Source: Marinobacter flavimaris
Lineage (GTDB): Bacteria; Pseudomonadota; Gammaproteobacteria; Pseudomonadales; Oleiphilaceae
Length of the DNA stretch: 64,000 nt
Assembly: GCF_002933295.1 (NCBI RefSeq)
Contig: NZ_PSSW01000007.1
Coordinates: forward strand, 168,424 to 232,423
Reading direction: 5' to 3'
The notes beneath the pieces were generated by a model. That model was not told the origin of the DNA. It worked only from the letters and a program-made list of their open reading frames with translations, and did not search any database. This document shows positions 56,184-63,693 of this stretch, piece by piece; position 1 is the stretch's first letter, and each line of letters starts with the position of its first letter. The translations under genes and the position numbers were made by a program.

Positions 56184-58322
56184 ATGAACGCTAAGGCACA
56201 GGCAGTGGTAACAACAATTCCGATGCAGGAAGCCTCGATCGACATCTGGCACAGCAAATATCAGCTGAAGACCAAGACCGGCGAGCCCGTGGACAAGGAC
56301 ATCAACGCAACCTACGAACGCGTTGCCAAAGCCCTTGCCGAGGTAGAAAACAAATCCGTGCGCACCCAGCACATGAAGAACTTCATCTGGGCCCTGCAGA
56401 ACGGCGCCATCCCTGCCGGCCGGATTACCTCCAACGCCGGTGCCGAAGCGCACAAGCCGGCAACGTCCACCATCAACTGCACCGTATCCGGCACCGTTCA
56501 GGATTCCATGAACGACATCCTGGAAAAAAACCACGAAGCCGGCCTTACCCTCAAGGCAGGTTGTGGTATCGGTTATGAATTCTCCACCCTGCGCCCGAAA
56601 GGCGCGTACGTAGCCGGCGCCGGCGCAACCACCTCCGGCCCGCTGTCTTTCATGGATATCTTCGATCGCATGTGCTTCACCGTGTCCTCTGCCGGTGGCC
56701 GCCGCGGCGCCCAGATGGCCACGTTCGATGTGCACCATCCGGACGTGATCGACTTCATCCAGGCCAAGCGTGAAGACGGTCGCCTGCGCCAGTTCAACCT
56801 CTCGCTGCTGATCACTGAAGACTTCATCGAAGCCGTGCGCAACGACGCCGACTGGCACCTCTCCTTCCCCGTTACCCAGAAGGAAGTGGAAGACGAGAAG
56901 CTTGACCTGAGCGACGAAAGCCAGTTTGTATACCGTGATTTCCCGGAACAAAAAGGCTACGTGGTGAACGGTGAAGGCAAGGTTGCCTGCCGCATCTACC
57001 GCACCCTGAAAGCCCAGTTCATCTGGGACACCATCATGACCAGCACCTACGACTACGCCGAGCCGGGTTTCATCCTGATCGACAAGGTCAACCAGATGAA
57101 CAACAACTGGTTCTGCGAAGACATCCGTGCCACCAACCCCTGCGGTGAGCAGCCCCTGCCCCCGTATGGCAGCTGCCTGCTGGGCTCCGTGAACCTGACC
57201 ATGTTCGTGGACTACCCGTTCACCGACAAGGCCAGCTTTAACTACGAGAGGTACCGCAAGGTTGTGGCGATCTTCACCCGGATGCTGGACAACGTGGTTG
57301 AGATTAACGGCCTGCCGCTGGCTGAACAGCGCCACGAAATCACCTACAAGCGCCGCCACGGTATGGGCATCCTCGGCCTGGGTTCCACCCTTGCCATGCT
57401 GCGCATGCCTTACGGTTCTGCAGAATCCGTACAGTTCACCGAAGAAGTCGTTCGTGAGATGGCCGTGGAAGGCTGGCGCCAGTCCCTCGCCCTGGCCGAG
57501 GAAAAAGGCGTTGCGCCGATCATGGACGACGAGTTCGAGATTACCCCGAAAATGCTCACCAAGTGCCCGCAGCTGTCTGAAGACGGCTACAAACTGGGCG
57601 ACAAGGTGAAAGGCCGCATCCTGCACGCCAAGTACAGCAAGTACATGCAGGAAATTGCCAAAGTAGAGCCGAAGCTGGTGGAAGAACTGGCCGAGAAAGG
57701 TGGTCGCTTTACCCACCACACGTCCATCGCGCCGACCGGCACCATCAGCCTGTCACTGGCCAACAACGCCAGTAACGGCATCGAGCCGAGCTTCTCGCAC
57801 CACTACGCGCGTAACATCATCCGCGAAGGCCGGAAGACCAAAGAGAAAGTTGACGTATTCTCCTTCGAGCTGCTGGCATACCGCCATATGGTGAACCCGG
57901 GCGCCATGCCTTTCTCTGAGGAGGAAGACAAGAAGCTGCCGGCCTACTTCACCACCTCCGACGACGTAACACCGTCGCAGCATGTGGACATCCAGGCCGC
58001 CGCCCAGAAGTGGGTAGATTCCTCGATTTCCAAGACCGCGAACGTTCCGACAGACTTCGCCTATCAGGACTTCAAGGACATTTACCTCTACGCCTACGAT
58101 AAGGGCCTGAAGGGTTGCACCACTTTCCGCTTCAACCCGGAAGCCTTCCAGGGCGTACTGGTTAAGGAAAAAGACCTCGAGAACACAATGTACGAGTTCA
58201 CCCTGGACGATGGCAGCAAGGTCACCCTCAAGGGCAACGAGCAGGTAGAGTACGACGGCGAAATCCACAACGCCGCCAACCTGTTTGACGCGCTTAAAGA
58301 AGGCACCTACGGCAAGTACTGA
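56184..58322 (+). CDS. nrdJa: Adenosylcobalamin-dependent ribonucleotide reductase, large catalytic part
   Basis: A 712-residue class II reductase subunit converting ribonucleotides to deoxyribonucleotides with a B12 radical. The catalytic barrel shows INCTVSGTVQDSMNDILEKN, GCGIGYEFSTLRPKGAY and the active-site loop ATNPCGEQPLPPYGSC (Asn-Pro-Cys-Gly-Glu). The late segment is APTGTISLSLANNASNGIEP. The polypeptide ends before the C-terminal redox cysteines, which are on the next gene, as in the split NrdJa/NrdJb of Pseudomonas. ATG 56184 has GAGG six bases upstream; GTG 56178 is an alternative. Confidence 0.94.
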   Translation: MNAKAQAVVTTIPMQEASIDIWHSKYQLKTKTGEPVDKDINATYERVAKALAEVENKSVRTQHMKNFIWALQNGAIPAGRITSNAGAEAHKPATSTINCTVSGTVQDSMNDILEKNHEAGLTLKAGCGIGYEFSTLRPKGAYVAGAGATTSGPLSFMDIFDRMCFTVSSAGGRRGAQMATFDVHHPDVIDFIQAKREDGRLRQFNLSLLITEDFIEAVRNDADWHLSFPVTQKEVEDEKLDLSDESQFVYRDFPEQKGYVVNGEGKVACRIYRTLKAQFIWDTIMTSTYDYAEPGFILIDKVNQMNNNWFCEDIRATNPCGEQPLPPYGSCLLGSVNLTMFVDYPFTDKASFNYERYRKVVAIFTRMLDNVVEINGLPLAEQRHEITYKRRHGMGILGLGSTLAMLRMPYGSAESVQFTEEVVREMAVEGWRQSLALAEEKGVAPIMDDEFEITPKMLTKCPQLSEDGYKLGDKVKGRILHAKYSKYMQEIAKVEPKLVEELAEKGGRFTHHTSIAPTGTISLSLANNASNGIEPSFSHHYARNIIREGRKTKEKVDVFSFELLAYRHMVNPGAMPFSEEEDKKLPAYFTTSDDVTPSQHVDIQAAAQKWVDSSISKTANVPTDFAYQDFKDIYLYAYDKGLKGCTTFRFNPEAFQGVLVKEKDLENTMYEFTLDDGSKVTLKGNEQVEYDGEIHNAANLFDALKEGTYGKY

Positions 58323-58349
58323 TCCGGGAACCGACACAGGACAACGAAC

Positions 58350-59048
58350 ATGACAGTTAAAATCAGCAACAAAATCGTCGGCTACCGCGTAAAGAAGGCC
58401 GACCCTGAAGCAGCCGCCGAACACCAGGCACCGGTGCACGCAGAAACCAAGCCCGTTCAGATGAACGAATACATCGAACGGCCGGACTTCCTGCTGGGCA
58501 CCACCTACAAGATCAAGCCGCCGGTGGCTGAGCACGCGATGTACATCACCATCAACGACATCCTGCTCAACGAAGGCACCGACCACGAGAGCCGGCAGCC
58601 GTACGAAGTGTTCATCAACTCCAAGTCGATGGAACACTTCCAGTGGGTTATCGCCCTCACCCGCGTAATCTCTGCGGTATTCCGCAAGGGTGGCGACGTA
58701 ACCTTCCTGGTGGAAGAGCTGCGCAGCGTGTACGACCCCAACGGCGGCTACTTCAAGAAAGGCGGCGTGTTCATGCCTTCCCTGGTCGCTGAAATCGGCG
58801 CCGTGATCGAGAAGCACCTGAAGGCCATCGGCCTGCTGGAAAGCGAGGAAATGAGCGAAACCACCAAGCGTATCCTCGCCGAAAAGCGCGCCGAGTTCGA
58901 AGCCAGCCACAGCACGGCCACGAACGATGAAAAGGCCAGCGACTTCCCGCCGAACGCCACCATGTGTGGCAAGTGCAGCACCAAGGCGGTGATCGTGATG
59001 GATGGGTGTGCTACCTGCCTCTCCTGTGGCGATAGTAAGTGCGGTTGA
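58350..59048 (+). CDS. nrdJb: Ribonucleotide reductase class II, C-terminal part
   Basis: A 232-residue protein matching the C-terminal portion of NrdJ. The last 31 residues contain six cysteines, arranged CGKC, CATC, CGDSKC, likely acting in re-reduction of the active site by thioredoxin and/or metal binding. It starts 27 bases after nrdJa and must work with it in one complex. It is followed by a strong terminator, so the operon is nrdJa-nrdJb. Confidence 0.92.
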   Translation: MTVKISNKIVGYRVKKADPEAAAEHQAPVHAETKPVQMNEYIERPDFLLGTTYKIKPPVAEHAMYITINDILLNEGTDHESRQPYEVFINSKSMEHFQWVIALTRVISAVFRKGGDVTFLVEELRSVYDPNGGYFKKGGVFMPSLVAEIGAVIEKHLKAIGLLESEEMSETTKRILAEKRAEFEASHSTATNDEKASDFPPNATMCGKCSTKAVIVMDGCATCLSCGDSKCG

Positions 59049-59075
59049 GGTGATTGACTGCAGTGAGTGACGAGA

Positions 59076-59105
59076 AGGCCTGGAGTGAGAACTTCGGGCC
59101 TTTTT
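59076..59105 (+). terminator. Terminator of nrdJab
   Basis: AGGCCTGGAGT (59076-59086) and ACTTCGGGCCT (59091-59101) pair over 11 positions including two G-T wobbles, with a GAGA loop, and run into TTTTT. It lies 27 bases after the nrdJb stop. Confidence 0.88.
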
Positions 59106-59307
59106 GTTTGGTGGGTAGGAAAAGTGATCAGCTTGATCGAAAAGGCCGTGGTAACAGGAAAACCGGTCGTGGTGATCGTTTTTATCGAAGCTCCGGGAAA
59201 GGTTTGGAATTCAGGGCATTGAATCTGAGGCACTTTTGGTTAGAGTCGGAAGTGGTCAGACAGGATATTTGGTCGGGGAATATGATCAGCGCGACCAGTA
59301 TACAAAC
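59106..59307. other. Non-coding junction between nrdJab and the cassette array
   Basis: About 200 bases with no convincing gene, integrase fragment or complete attI/attC. In-frame TTG starts from 59236 could extend the first cassette gene leftwards, but no ribosome-binding site supports this. A GGTCG/CGACC inverted repeat (about 59271-59297) is the only structure seen. Confidence 0.4.
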
Positions 59308-59310
59308 GTT

Positions 59311-60285
59311 ATGGCTACAAGCAGGAGAGGAGTCAGTCACCAAGTGGAACTCGGATCTTTAATAAGTCAAGTTGGTGACCTTGAGAAGGTTATTCGAGAT
59401 CACATCAATACCCATCGTTATCAAGTCGATTTGCTACAAGATTCGTCGAATTGGAATCAGATATGTAGCTCGCTTGACGTTATTGGTGACACGATGTTCG
59501 CAATAGGCTCGTATGGAGCGAGCGAATTCCCAAAGGACTCTGGGCTCCAATACATTTACACGTACGGTTTGCTTCAGTCTCTTTTTTTGCAGCAAGATGC
59601 CCTGCGTCACTTGAGTGAGGCATTCGACATTCAGTTGAATCCTTCGCCTACTCTGATGGAAATAAGAGGTATACGTAACGCGTCTATAGGGCACCCTACC
59701 AAGCAGAATCAGAAGGGCGAACGTTTCTATAACTATATATCCAGAATGTCGATGTCAAAACACGGCTTCGACCTACTGCGGCATTCCGAACACAGAAACT
59801 TCGATGTGGTCAATGTCGACATTCCAGCCATGGTGAAAAATCAACTAGCTGAAGTGATCTCGGGGTACACGGTAATCGCAGATAAACTTGCAGAGGCCGA
59901 TAGAATGCATAAGAAAAGGTTTAAGAGTTCACTACTTCGAGATGTATTCCCGTCGGCGATGGGTTACTTTTTCGAAAAAATAGGCCAAGGCATTTGGGCT
60001 CATTCGCCAGGCGACCGGGAGTTTGGACGATCTAACCTTCGGATGCTAAGAGAAACGTATGAAAAATTCCAAAGCGCTCTAGAAGAGCGAAATGAGCTTA
60101 GCGAATATGCCAAATTCGATCTTGACCAATACTTTCATGCAATCGAGCGACTAGAAGGCTATTTCGCGGGAAGCAGTGAATCAATGGAAGAACCAGATGC
60201 TCGGATATACTGGTCATATCTTCGCAATGAGCATGCAGGCTTCACACAAATTGCTGAAGAAATTGATGAACAGTATCGAAAATAG
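59311..60285 (+). CDS. Cassette gene 1: unknown protein with HEPN-like RN(x4)H motif
   Basis: A 324-residue soluble protein, mostly alpha-helical in appearance. It is not recognised as a named family. The segment EIRGIRNASIGHPTKQ (about residues 128-143) contains R-N-x4-H, the pattern of HEPN ribonucleases and HEPN-like proteins. Two charged helical stretches follow (QLAEVISGYTVIADKLAEAD; TYEKFQSALEERNELSEY). The ATG 59311 lies inside GTTATGG, a possible cassette boundary; in-frame TTG codons at 59236 and 59269 would add up to 25 residues. Its stop is next to attC1. Confidence 0.7.
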   Translation: MATSRRGVSHQVELGSLISQVGDLEKVIRDHINTHRYQVDLLQDSSNWNQICSSLDVIGDTMFAIGSYGASEFPKDSGLQYIYTYGLLQSLFLQQDALRHLSEAFDIQLNPSPTLMEIRGIRNASIGHPTKQNQKGERFYNYISRMSMSKHGFDLLRHSEHRNFDVVNVDIPAMVKNQLAEVISGYTVIADKLAEADRMHKKRFKSSLLRDVFPSAMGYFFEKIGQGIWAHSPGDREFGRSNLRMLRETYEKFQSALEERNELSEYAKFDLDQYFHAIERLEGYFAGSSESMEEPDARIYWSYLRNEHAGFTQIAEEIDEQYRK

Positions 60286-60332
60286 ACATAACAAAGCGTC
60301 GCACCGGACAGCCGGTGAACGCGGCGTTAGGC
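60286..60332 (+). other. attC recombination site 1
   Basis: Inverse core ACATAAC at 60286-60292 and core GTTAGGC at 60326-60332. Inside, GCGT/ACGC form the second box and ACCGG-ACAG-CCGGT a central hairpin, with a short mismatched spacer between boxes (AAA opposite GGC). It starts immediately after the stop of cassette gene 1. At 47 bases it is shorter than most attC sites. Confidence 0.82.
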
Positions 60333-60366
60333 AAATAAAATTATCGCAATTGTTGAGGTAAAGGAA

Positions 60367-60861
60367 TTGGATGCAAAGGACTGGTTTTATGCGATAGGGA
60401 TTGTTGCTACCGCGTTTATAGGCGTGTGGAACGCAATCAATCACTTAAAAACGACTAAAAAGACTAAAAAGACTGCTTTTATCAATACGGTGACGAGTGA
60501 GCGTGTTAAGTGGCTTGATAAGCTCCGAAATAATATTTCCTCCTTCGCAGGATTAACTCACACTTGGACTCGCGAGCTACATGACACCCCAGAATCAGAA
60601 AAATGCCTGCTTCAGGAAATCGATAAGCTGCGGTATCTGATTAGGCTTCAACTCAATCCAAAAGAAGAGGATGGAAAGCCCAATGTTGATATGCGTATCG
60701 AGAGTTTGATTGCCCAAATCCCTGATCTTACGAATTCCTTTCAGCAAGACGAGTTAAATACAGCTCTGAATCAGTTGGTCGTCGAGAGTCAGGAATTGTT
60801 GAAGGATGAATGGGAGAAGGTAAAGCAAGAATCCAAGAAGGGTGATCTTCAGGATGTCTAA
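60367..60861 (+). CDS. Cassette gene 2: membrane-anchored protein of unknown function
   Basis: A 164-residue protein with one N-terminal TM helix (about residues 6-26, FYAIGIVATAFIGVWNAI). A Lys/Thr-rich stretch KTTKKTKKT and a long charged, mainly helical cytoplasmic part follow. The start is TTG 60367 with GAGG eight bases upstream; the nearby ATG is out of frame. Its TAA lies inside the inverse core of attC2 (GTCTAAC), a common arrangement in cassettes. No family was recognised. Confidence 0.68.
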   Translation: MDAKDWFYAIGIVATAFIGVWNAINHLKTTKKTKKTAFINTVTSERVKWLDKLRNNISSFAGLTHTWTRELHDTPESEKCLLQEIDKLRYLIRLQLNPKEEDGKPNVDMRIESLIAQIPDLTNSFQQDELNTALNQLVVESQELLKDEWEKVKQESKKGDLQDV

Positions 60862-60939
60862 CCAATTCAGGCACGGCGGCGGCCAATACATTGCGCCTTC
60901 GTCTGCATTCCATAGGCGCGCATGCTACAAGCGTTAGGG
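60856..60939 (+). other. attC recombination site 2
   Basis: Inverse core GTCTAAC at 60856-60862 and core GTTAGGG at 60933-60939, 84 bases. The inner arms include GGCGCGCATGCTACAAGC before the core. It is closely similar to attC3 in its right half and loop (CATTGCGCCTTCG). Confidence 0.92.
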
Positions 60940-60946
60940 AGAAAGA

Positions 60947-61537
60947 ATGGCTGAGTCTTTGCAGATAGCTTTCTACATCGTTAGTCCGATTGGGGCATTT
61001 CTTGCAGTTGCGACAGCTTACTACGCGATCTATCGTCAAACAAAACCGTGTGTTGTTGTCTATTATGAGCCAAACCCTGACACAGCCAGTCTGATTGATC
61101 TCGTAATACGGAATATCGGGACGGGAACGGCGAAGGATATATCCTTTTCAGCACCACTTCCCATTTTATGCTGGGGCATAGAAAAGCCCGACAGCAGCGA
61201 AAACAAACAGATTGATCACAAAATTCCCTTTTTGGCGCCGGGAAAAGAGTTGAGATTCAATGCAGGACAATATGGTGGTCTGAAAGATAGAGTACAGGAT
61301 GGGATTGCTGTAAGTGCGCAGTACACCTTTCGAACTCCATTACGATCAAGCAAACGGGGCACGGACTCTTCAATGCTGGATGTGAATTACATGCAGCACG
61401 CTGGCACCAAAAATAGTGCAGCTCAGGACCTATCCGATGCTCTGAAAGGAAAAAATAATACAGTATTTATCAACATGAATAAGAGCTTGGCTAGCATCAG
61501 CAAATCGTTATCGGAGCTCGCAAAAAAAGAGGGATGA
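60947..61537 (+). CDS. Cassette gene 3: membrane-anchored protein of unknown function
   Basis: A 196-residue protein with one N-terminal TM helix (about 6-29, IAFYIVSPIGAFLAVATAYYAI), then a beta-rich part (CVVVYYEPNPDTASLIDLVIRNIGTGTAKDISF) like an Ig-type or C2-like sandwich, and a helical C-terminus (KSLASISKSLSELAKKEG). ATG 60947 follows GGGAGAAAGA just behind attC2. No named family was recognised. The layout (TM anchor + beta domain) recurs in uncharacterised cassette and accessory proteins. Confidence 0.7.
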   Translation: MAESLQIAFYIVSPIGAFLAVATAYYAIYRQTKPCVVVYYEPNPDTASLIDLVIRNIGTGTAKDISFSAPLPILCWGIEKPDSSENKQIDHKIPFLAPGKELRFNAGQYGGLKDRVQDGIAVSAQYTFRTPLRSSKRGTDSSMLDVNYMQHAGTKNSAAQDLSDALKGKNNTVFINMNKSLASISKSLSELAKKEG

Positions 61538-61547
61538 CGCCTAGCCT

Positions 61548-61630
61548 CCCTAACCAGTGCAGGCAAAGCGACGCCCTTCCATTGCGCCTTCGGCTCCATT
61601 CCAAGGGCGCGCATGCTTCAAGCGTTAGAT
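61548..61630 (+). other. attC recombination site 3
   Basis: Inverse core CCCTAAC at 61548-61554 and core GTTAGAT at 61624-61630, 83 bases. GCGACGCCCTT and AAGGGCGCGC are imperfect inverse arms enclosing CATTGCGCCTTCGGCTCCAT. It is nearly a copy of attC2 in the right half. Confidence 0.93.
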
Positions 61631-61648
61631 TTAGAGGGAGTTTGAGCT

Positions 61649-62521
61649 TTGTTGCAATCAAACGATGAAAATATAAATACTCGCCTAGCCCGAGATCGTG
61701 TTGCTTGTTCTCTCGATAAATATGAGCTTCGGGCATTTTTATCGATTTTGCAGGAGCGCTTGGATACCGCAGCAGAGCTTGAGATTGCTCATTTTAAGCA
61801 GAATGAACAGACTGACGATCAGTATGAGAATAATAAAAACGAAATCAGGCTTGGATATAAGCTGCGCCCAACCCTAACTGGCGAAGACGGAAGAGAGCTG
61901 CATGGCACAATTGCTGAAATATTCGATTCACCAAACTTTCCCGAATCTGTCCGTTCAATCTTCTTAAATAGCTCAATCCCACTTGATGTAGTACATAAAT
62001 TTAGAGTTCGGAACTCTGTTGAGCTATTTCTTGATTTTTCACGCCCCGCCATATTCGACTTCCATTTAATGCCGAGTCAGCGAACTCCAAATGAATCTCA
62101 CTATAAGGTCGAGGGCAGAGATACCACATGGGTAAACGGACTGTTTCACGAGGTACAGAGCTACATTTCTAGCCACCGTTCGCCTGCGCCATGGCTACAT
62201 CAGCACAGCATTTATGACTTTTTTCTGTGGCTTATCGGATACCCGCTCGCTTTCTGGTTGTGCTTCAAAGTTTCTCCTTTTTTGCCTAACGGTGAAAAGG
62301 AAATTCTTTTCGTCAGGGCAGCTCTATATGTCTATATCTTTTTAATTGCGTTAGTCGGATTGAGAGCACTCTTCCACTACGCGCGTTGGGTATTCCCTAT
62401 TTCTGAGTATCGGCATACTAGAAATAGGGTTCTTCGCCACCGAGCCTTTCTTGGCGCCCTATCTATTGGGCTCTTTGGGACAGTGCTCTATGACGTTTTT
62501 AAGTCGGTAGCCCTCGGGTAG
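61649..62521 (+). CDS. Cassette gene 4: membrane protein of unknown function
   Basis: A 290-residue protein. The first 185 residues look soluble and mixed alpha/beta (ERLDTAAELEIAHFKQNEQ; KFRVRNSVELFLDFSRPAIFDF). The C-terminal third has three hydrophobic helices (FFLWLIGYPLAFWLCF; LFVRAALYVYIFLIALVGL; FLGALSIGLFGTVLYDV). The start is TTG 61649 (or the next codon, also TTG) with GGGAG upstream. attC4 begins right after its stop. No named family was recognised. A soluble sensor-like part plus membrane helices is compatible with, but does not prove, an effector role. Confidence 0.68.
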   Translation: MLQSNDENINTRLARDRVACSLDKYELRAFLSILQERLDTAAELEIAHFKQNEQTDDQYENNKNEIRLGYKLRPTLTGEDGRELHGTIAEIFDSPNFPESVRSIFLNSSIPLDVVHKFRVRNSVELFLDFSRPAIFDFHLMPSQRTPNESHYKVEGRDTTWVNGLFHEVQSYISSHRSPAPWLHQHSIYDFFLWLIGYPLAFWLCFKVSPFLPNGEKEILFVRAALYVYIFLIALVGLRALFHYARWVFPISEYRHTRNRVLRHRAFLGALSIGLFGTVLYDVFKSVALG

Positions 62522-62524
62522 AAA

Positions 62525-62582
62525 ATCTAACAAGTCACGGAAGGCGGACGCGTGAAACGCGCCGCTTCATTCAGCGTTATCC
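62525..62582 (+). other. attC recombination site 4
   Basis: Inverse core ATCTAAC at 62525-62531 and core GTTATCC at 62576-62582, 58 bases. The interior contains GGCGGACGCGT and ACGCGCCGC as inverse arms around GAA. It is unrelated in sequence to attC2/3, as expected for a cassette from another source. Confidence 0.88.
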
Positions 62583-62596
62583 CCAAGGATTAAGCA

Positions 62597-63097
62597 ATGA
62601 ATTCGTACGGAACGTTGATATTCTTCTGCGGGAAGATGGGATCCGGCAAAAGCACTTTGTCTGGCAAAATCGCTCGCGAGCGGGGAGCCGTGCTTATTTC
62701 AGAGGATGAATGGCTGGCCGCCCTGTTCCCCGGCGAGATCAATGATTTCAATGATTACATTCGTTACTCATCTCGGCTGAAGCCAGTGCTGAAATCACAC
62801 GTTGAGCAAGTGCTCTTGGCTGGTACCTCTGTGGTCCTGGACTTTCCCGGCAACACCCGTAAGCAGAGAGCCTGGTTCAAGGATATCTACTCGCGACACG
62901 GTATTCCTCATGAGCTGTACTATTTGTCGGTAGACGATGAAGTTTGTTTAAAACAGCTGAAACAGCGACAGAAAGAACAACCCGAACGAGCAAAGTTCGA
63001 CACGGAGGAGATCTTCCGTATGGTGACGGGTTACTTTGAGCCGCCCGAAGAGTCGGAGGCGTTCAACCTCCAGATTGTTGAAGGAAAGTCCGCATAA
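62597..63097 (+). CDS. Cassette gene 5: P-loop kinase/AAA ATPase-like protein
   Basis: A 166-residue P-loop protein with Walker A GKMGSGKST at about 13-21, a candidate catalytic Asp in VVLDFPGNTRKQRAWF and a lid-like LKQLKQRQKEQPERAKF. It resembles the small AAA_33/zeta-toxin-like and chloramphenicol phosphotransferase-like kinases that phosphorylate small molecules. The substrate is unknown. ATG 62597 follows AAGGA, 15 bases behind attC4. Its TAA lies in GCATAAC, an inverse core, but no complete attC follows. Confidence 0.82.
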   Translation: MNSYGTLIFFCGKMGSGKSTLSGKIARERGAVLISEDEWLAALFPGEINDFNDYIRYSSRLKPVLKSHVEQVLLAGTSVVLDFPGNTRKQRAWFKDIYSRHGIPHELYYLSVDDEVCLKQLKQRQKEQPERAKFDTEEIFRMVTGYFEPPEESEAFNLQIVEGKSA

Positions 63098-63213
63098 CGA
63101 GTGACTGCTGCAGGATCCAACTTCGTTGGCGCTCCGTTTCTATCCAGACAGACTCGGACAGGCCAGCGTAGCGACCCTGGTTTGAGCCGCCCCGCCATTA
63201 GCATCCCCTTCCC
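63092..63213. other. Right boundary of the cassette array, truncated attC candidate
   Basis: GCATAAC (63092-63098) looks like an attC inverse core. Downstream only a short imperfect inverted repeat (AACGAGT with ACTTCGTT) can be seen, ending in CGTTGGC at about 63124-63130, too short for a functional attC. The remaining 80 bases up to the deaminase stop show nothing recognisable. Confidence 0.45.
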
Positions 63214-63693
63214 TCAATCGCGCACGCCCATCTTGGCCATCTGGAATGGGTACAACTTTCTATCATTAACCAATGTCACTACGTCGAGCTCATTGATGAG
63301 GGCAGGATTCAAATACTGGTATGTCCAAAGGTAATCGAACCCGTTCTCTCTCGCCTCATATCTGTCCGCAACGATACGGACGTTCCTGATACCGGCCATA
63401 CGGATTGCCATATAGCAGAGAGCGCATGGCTCTCCTGAAGCAATCAATGTCGTCCCTTTTAGGGAAACGCTCTTTTCATTCCTCGAAGCCGCTCTTATGG
63501 CCTGGATTTCCGCATGTGCGGTGCAATCCAGATGCTCAGCAACCTGATTGACGCCTTTACCAAGAACATCACCGTTCTGATTGACGATCACAGCGGAAAA
63601 CGGCAAACCACCGGCTTTTACATTGCTAATAGCCAGATCAATCGCGCTTTCGCCACAGGTTGCTAGACTCTCTTCATCAATTCCGTCCCACAT
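63214..63693 (-). CDS. Nucleoside/nucleotide deaminase (CMP/dCMP deaminase superfamily)
   Basis: A 159-residue zinc deaminase with the HAE motif (CTAHAEIQAIR) and PCxxC motif (GEPCALCYMAIRMAG), the three zinc ligands and the catalytic Glu. The sequence is closest in look to guanine/nucleoside deaminases and tRNA-adenosine-deaminase-like proteins; the substrate cannot be decided. It overlaps the upstream minus-strand frame by 17 bases, suggesting a two-gene unit. It is oriented towards the cassette array. Confidence 0.87.
   Translation of the reverse strand: MWDGIDEESLATCGESAIDLAISNVKAGGLPFSAVIVNQNGDVLGKGVNQVAEHLDCTAHAEIQAIRAASRNEKSVSLKGTTLIASGEPCALCYMAIRMAGIRNVRIVADRYEARENGFDYLWTYQYLNPALINELDVVTLVNDRKLYPFQMAKMGVRD

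Larger units (their letters stand above)
59308..63098 (+). mobile_element. Integron gene-cassette array without integrase (CALIN-type)
   Basis: Five plus-strand genes are each followed by a recombination-site element. Four are recognisable attC sites: each begins with an inverse core ending in AAC, just at or after the stop codon, and ends with a GTTRRRY-type core just before the next gene's ribosome-binding site. The interior of each attC is palindromic and the sites differ in length (47, 84, 83, 58 bases). No tyrosine recombinase gene lies on either side within the window. The region is visibly more AT-rich than the flanks and uses TTG starts often. Confidence 0.9.

Noticed and set aside
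56037..57719. A 560-codon open frame on the minus strand opposite nrdJa
   Set aside because: It is an antisense shadow caused by codon bias; the plus-strand product is an unmistakable ribonucleotide reductase and no ribosome-binding site or family match supports the other strand.
59049..59310. Integrase gene or attI site left of the cassette array
   Set aside because: No tyrosine-recombinase motif is found in any frame between nrdJb and the first cassette, and only a core-like GTTATGG supports attI.
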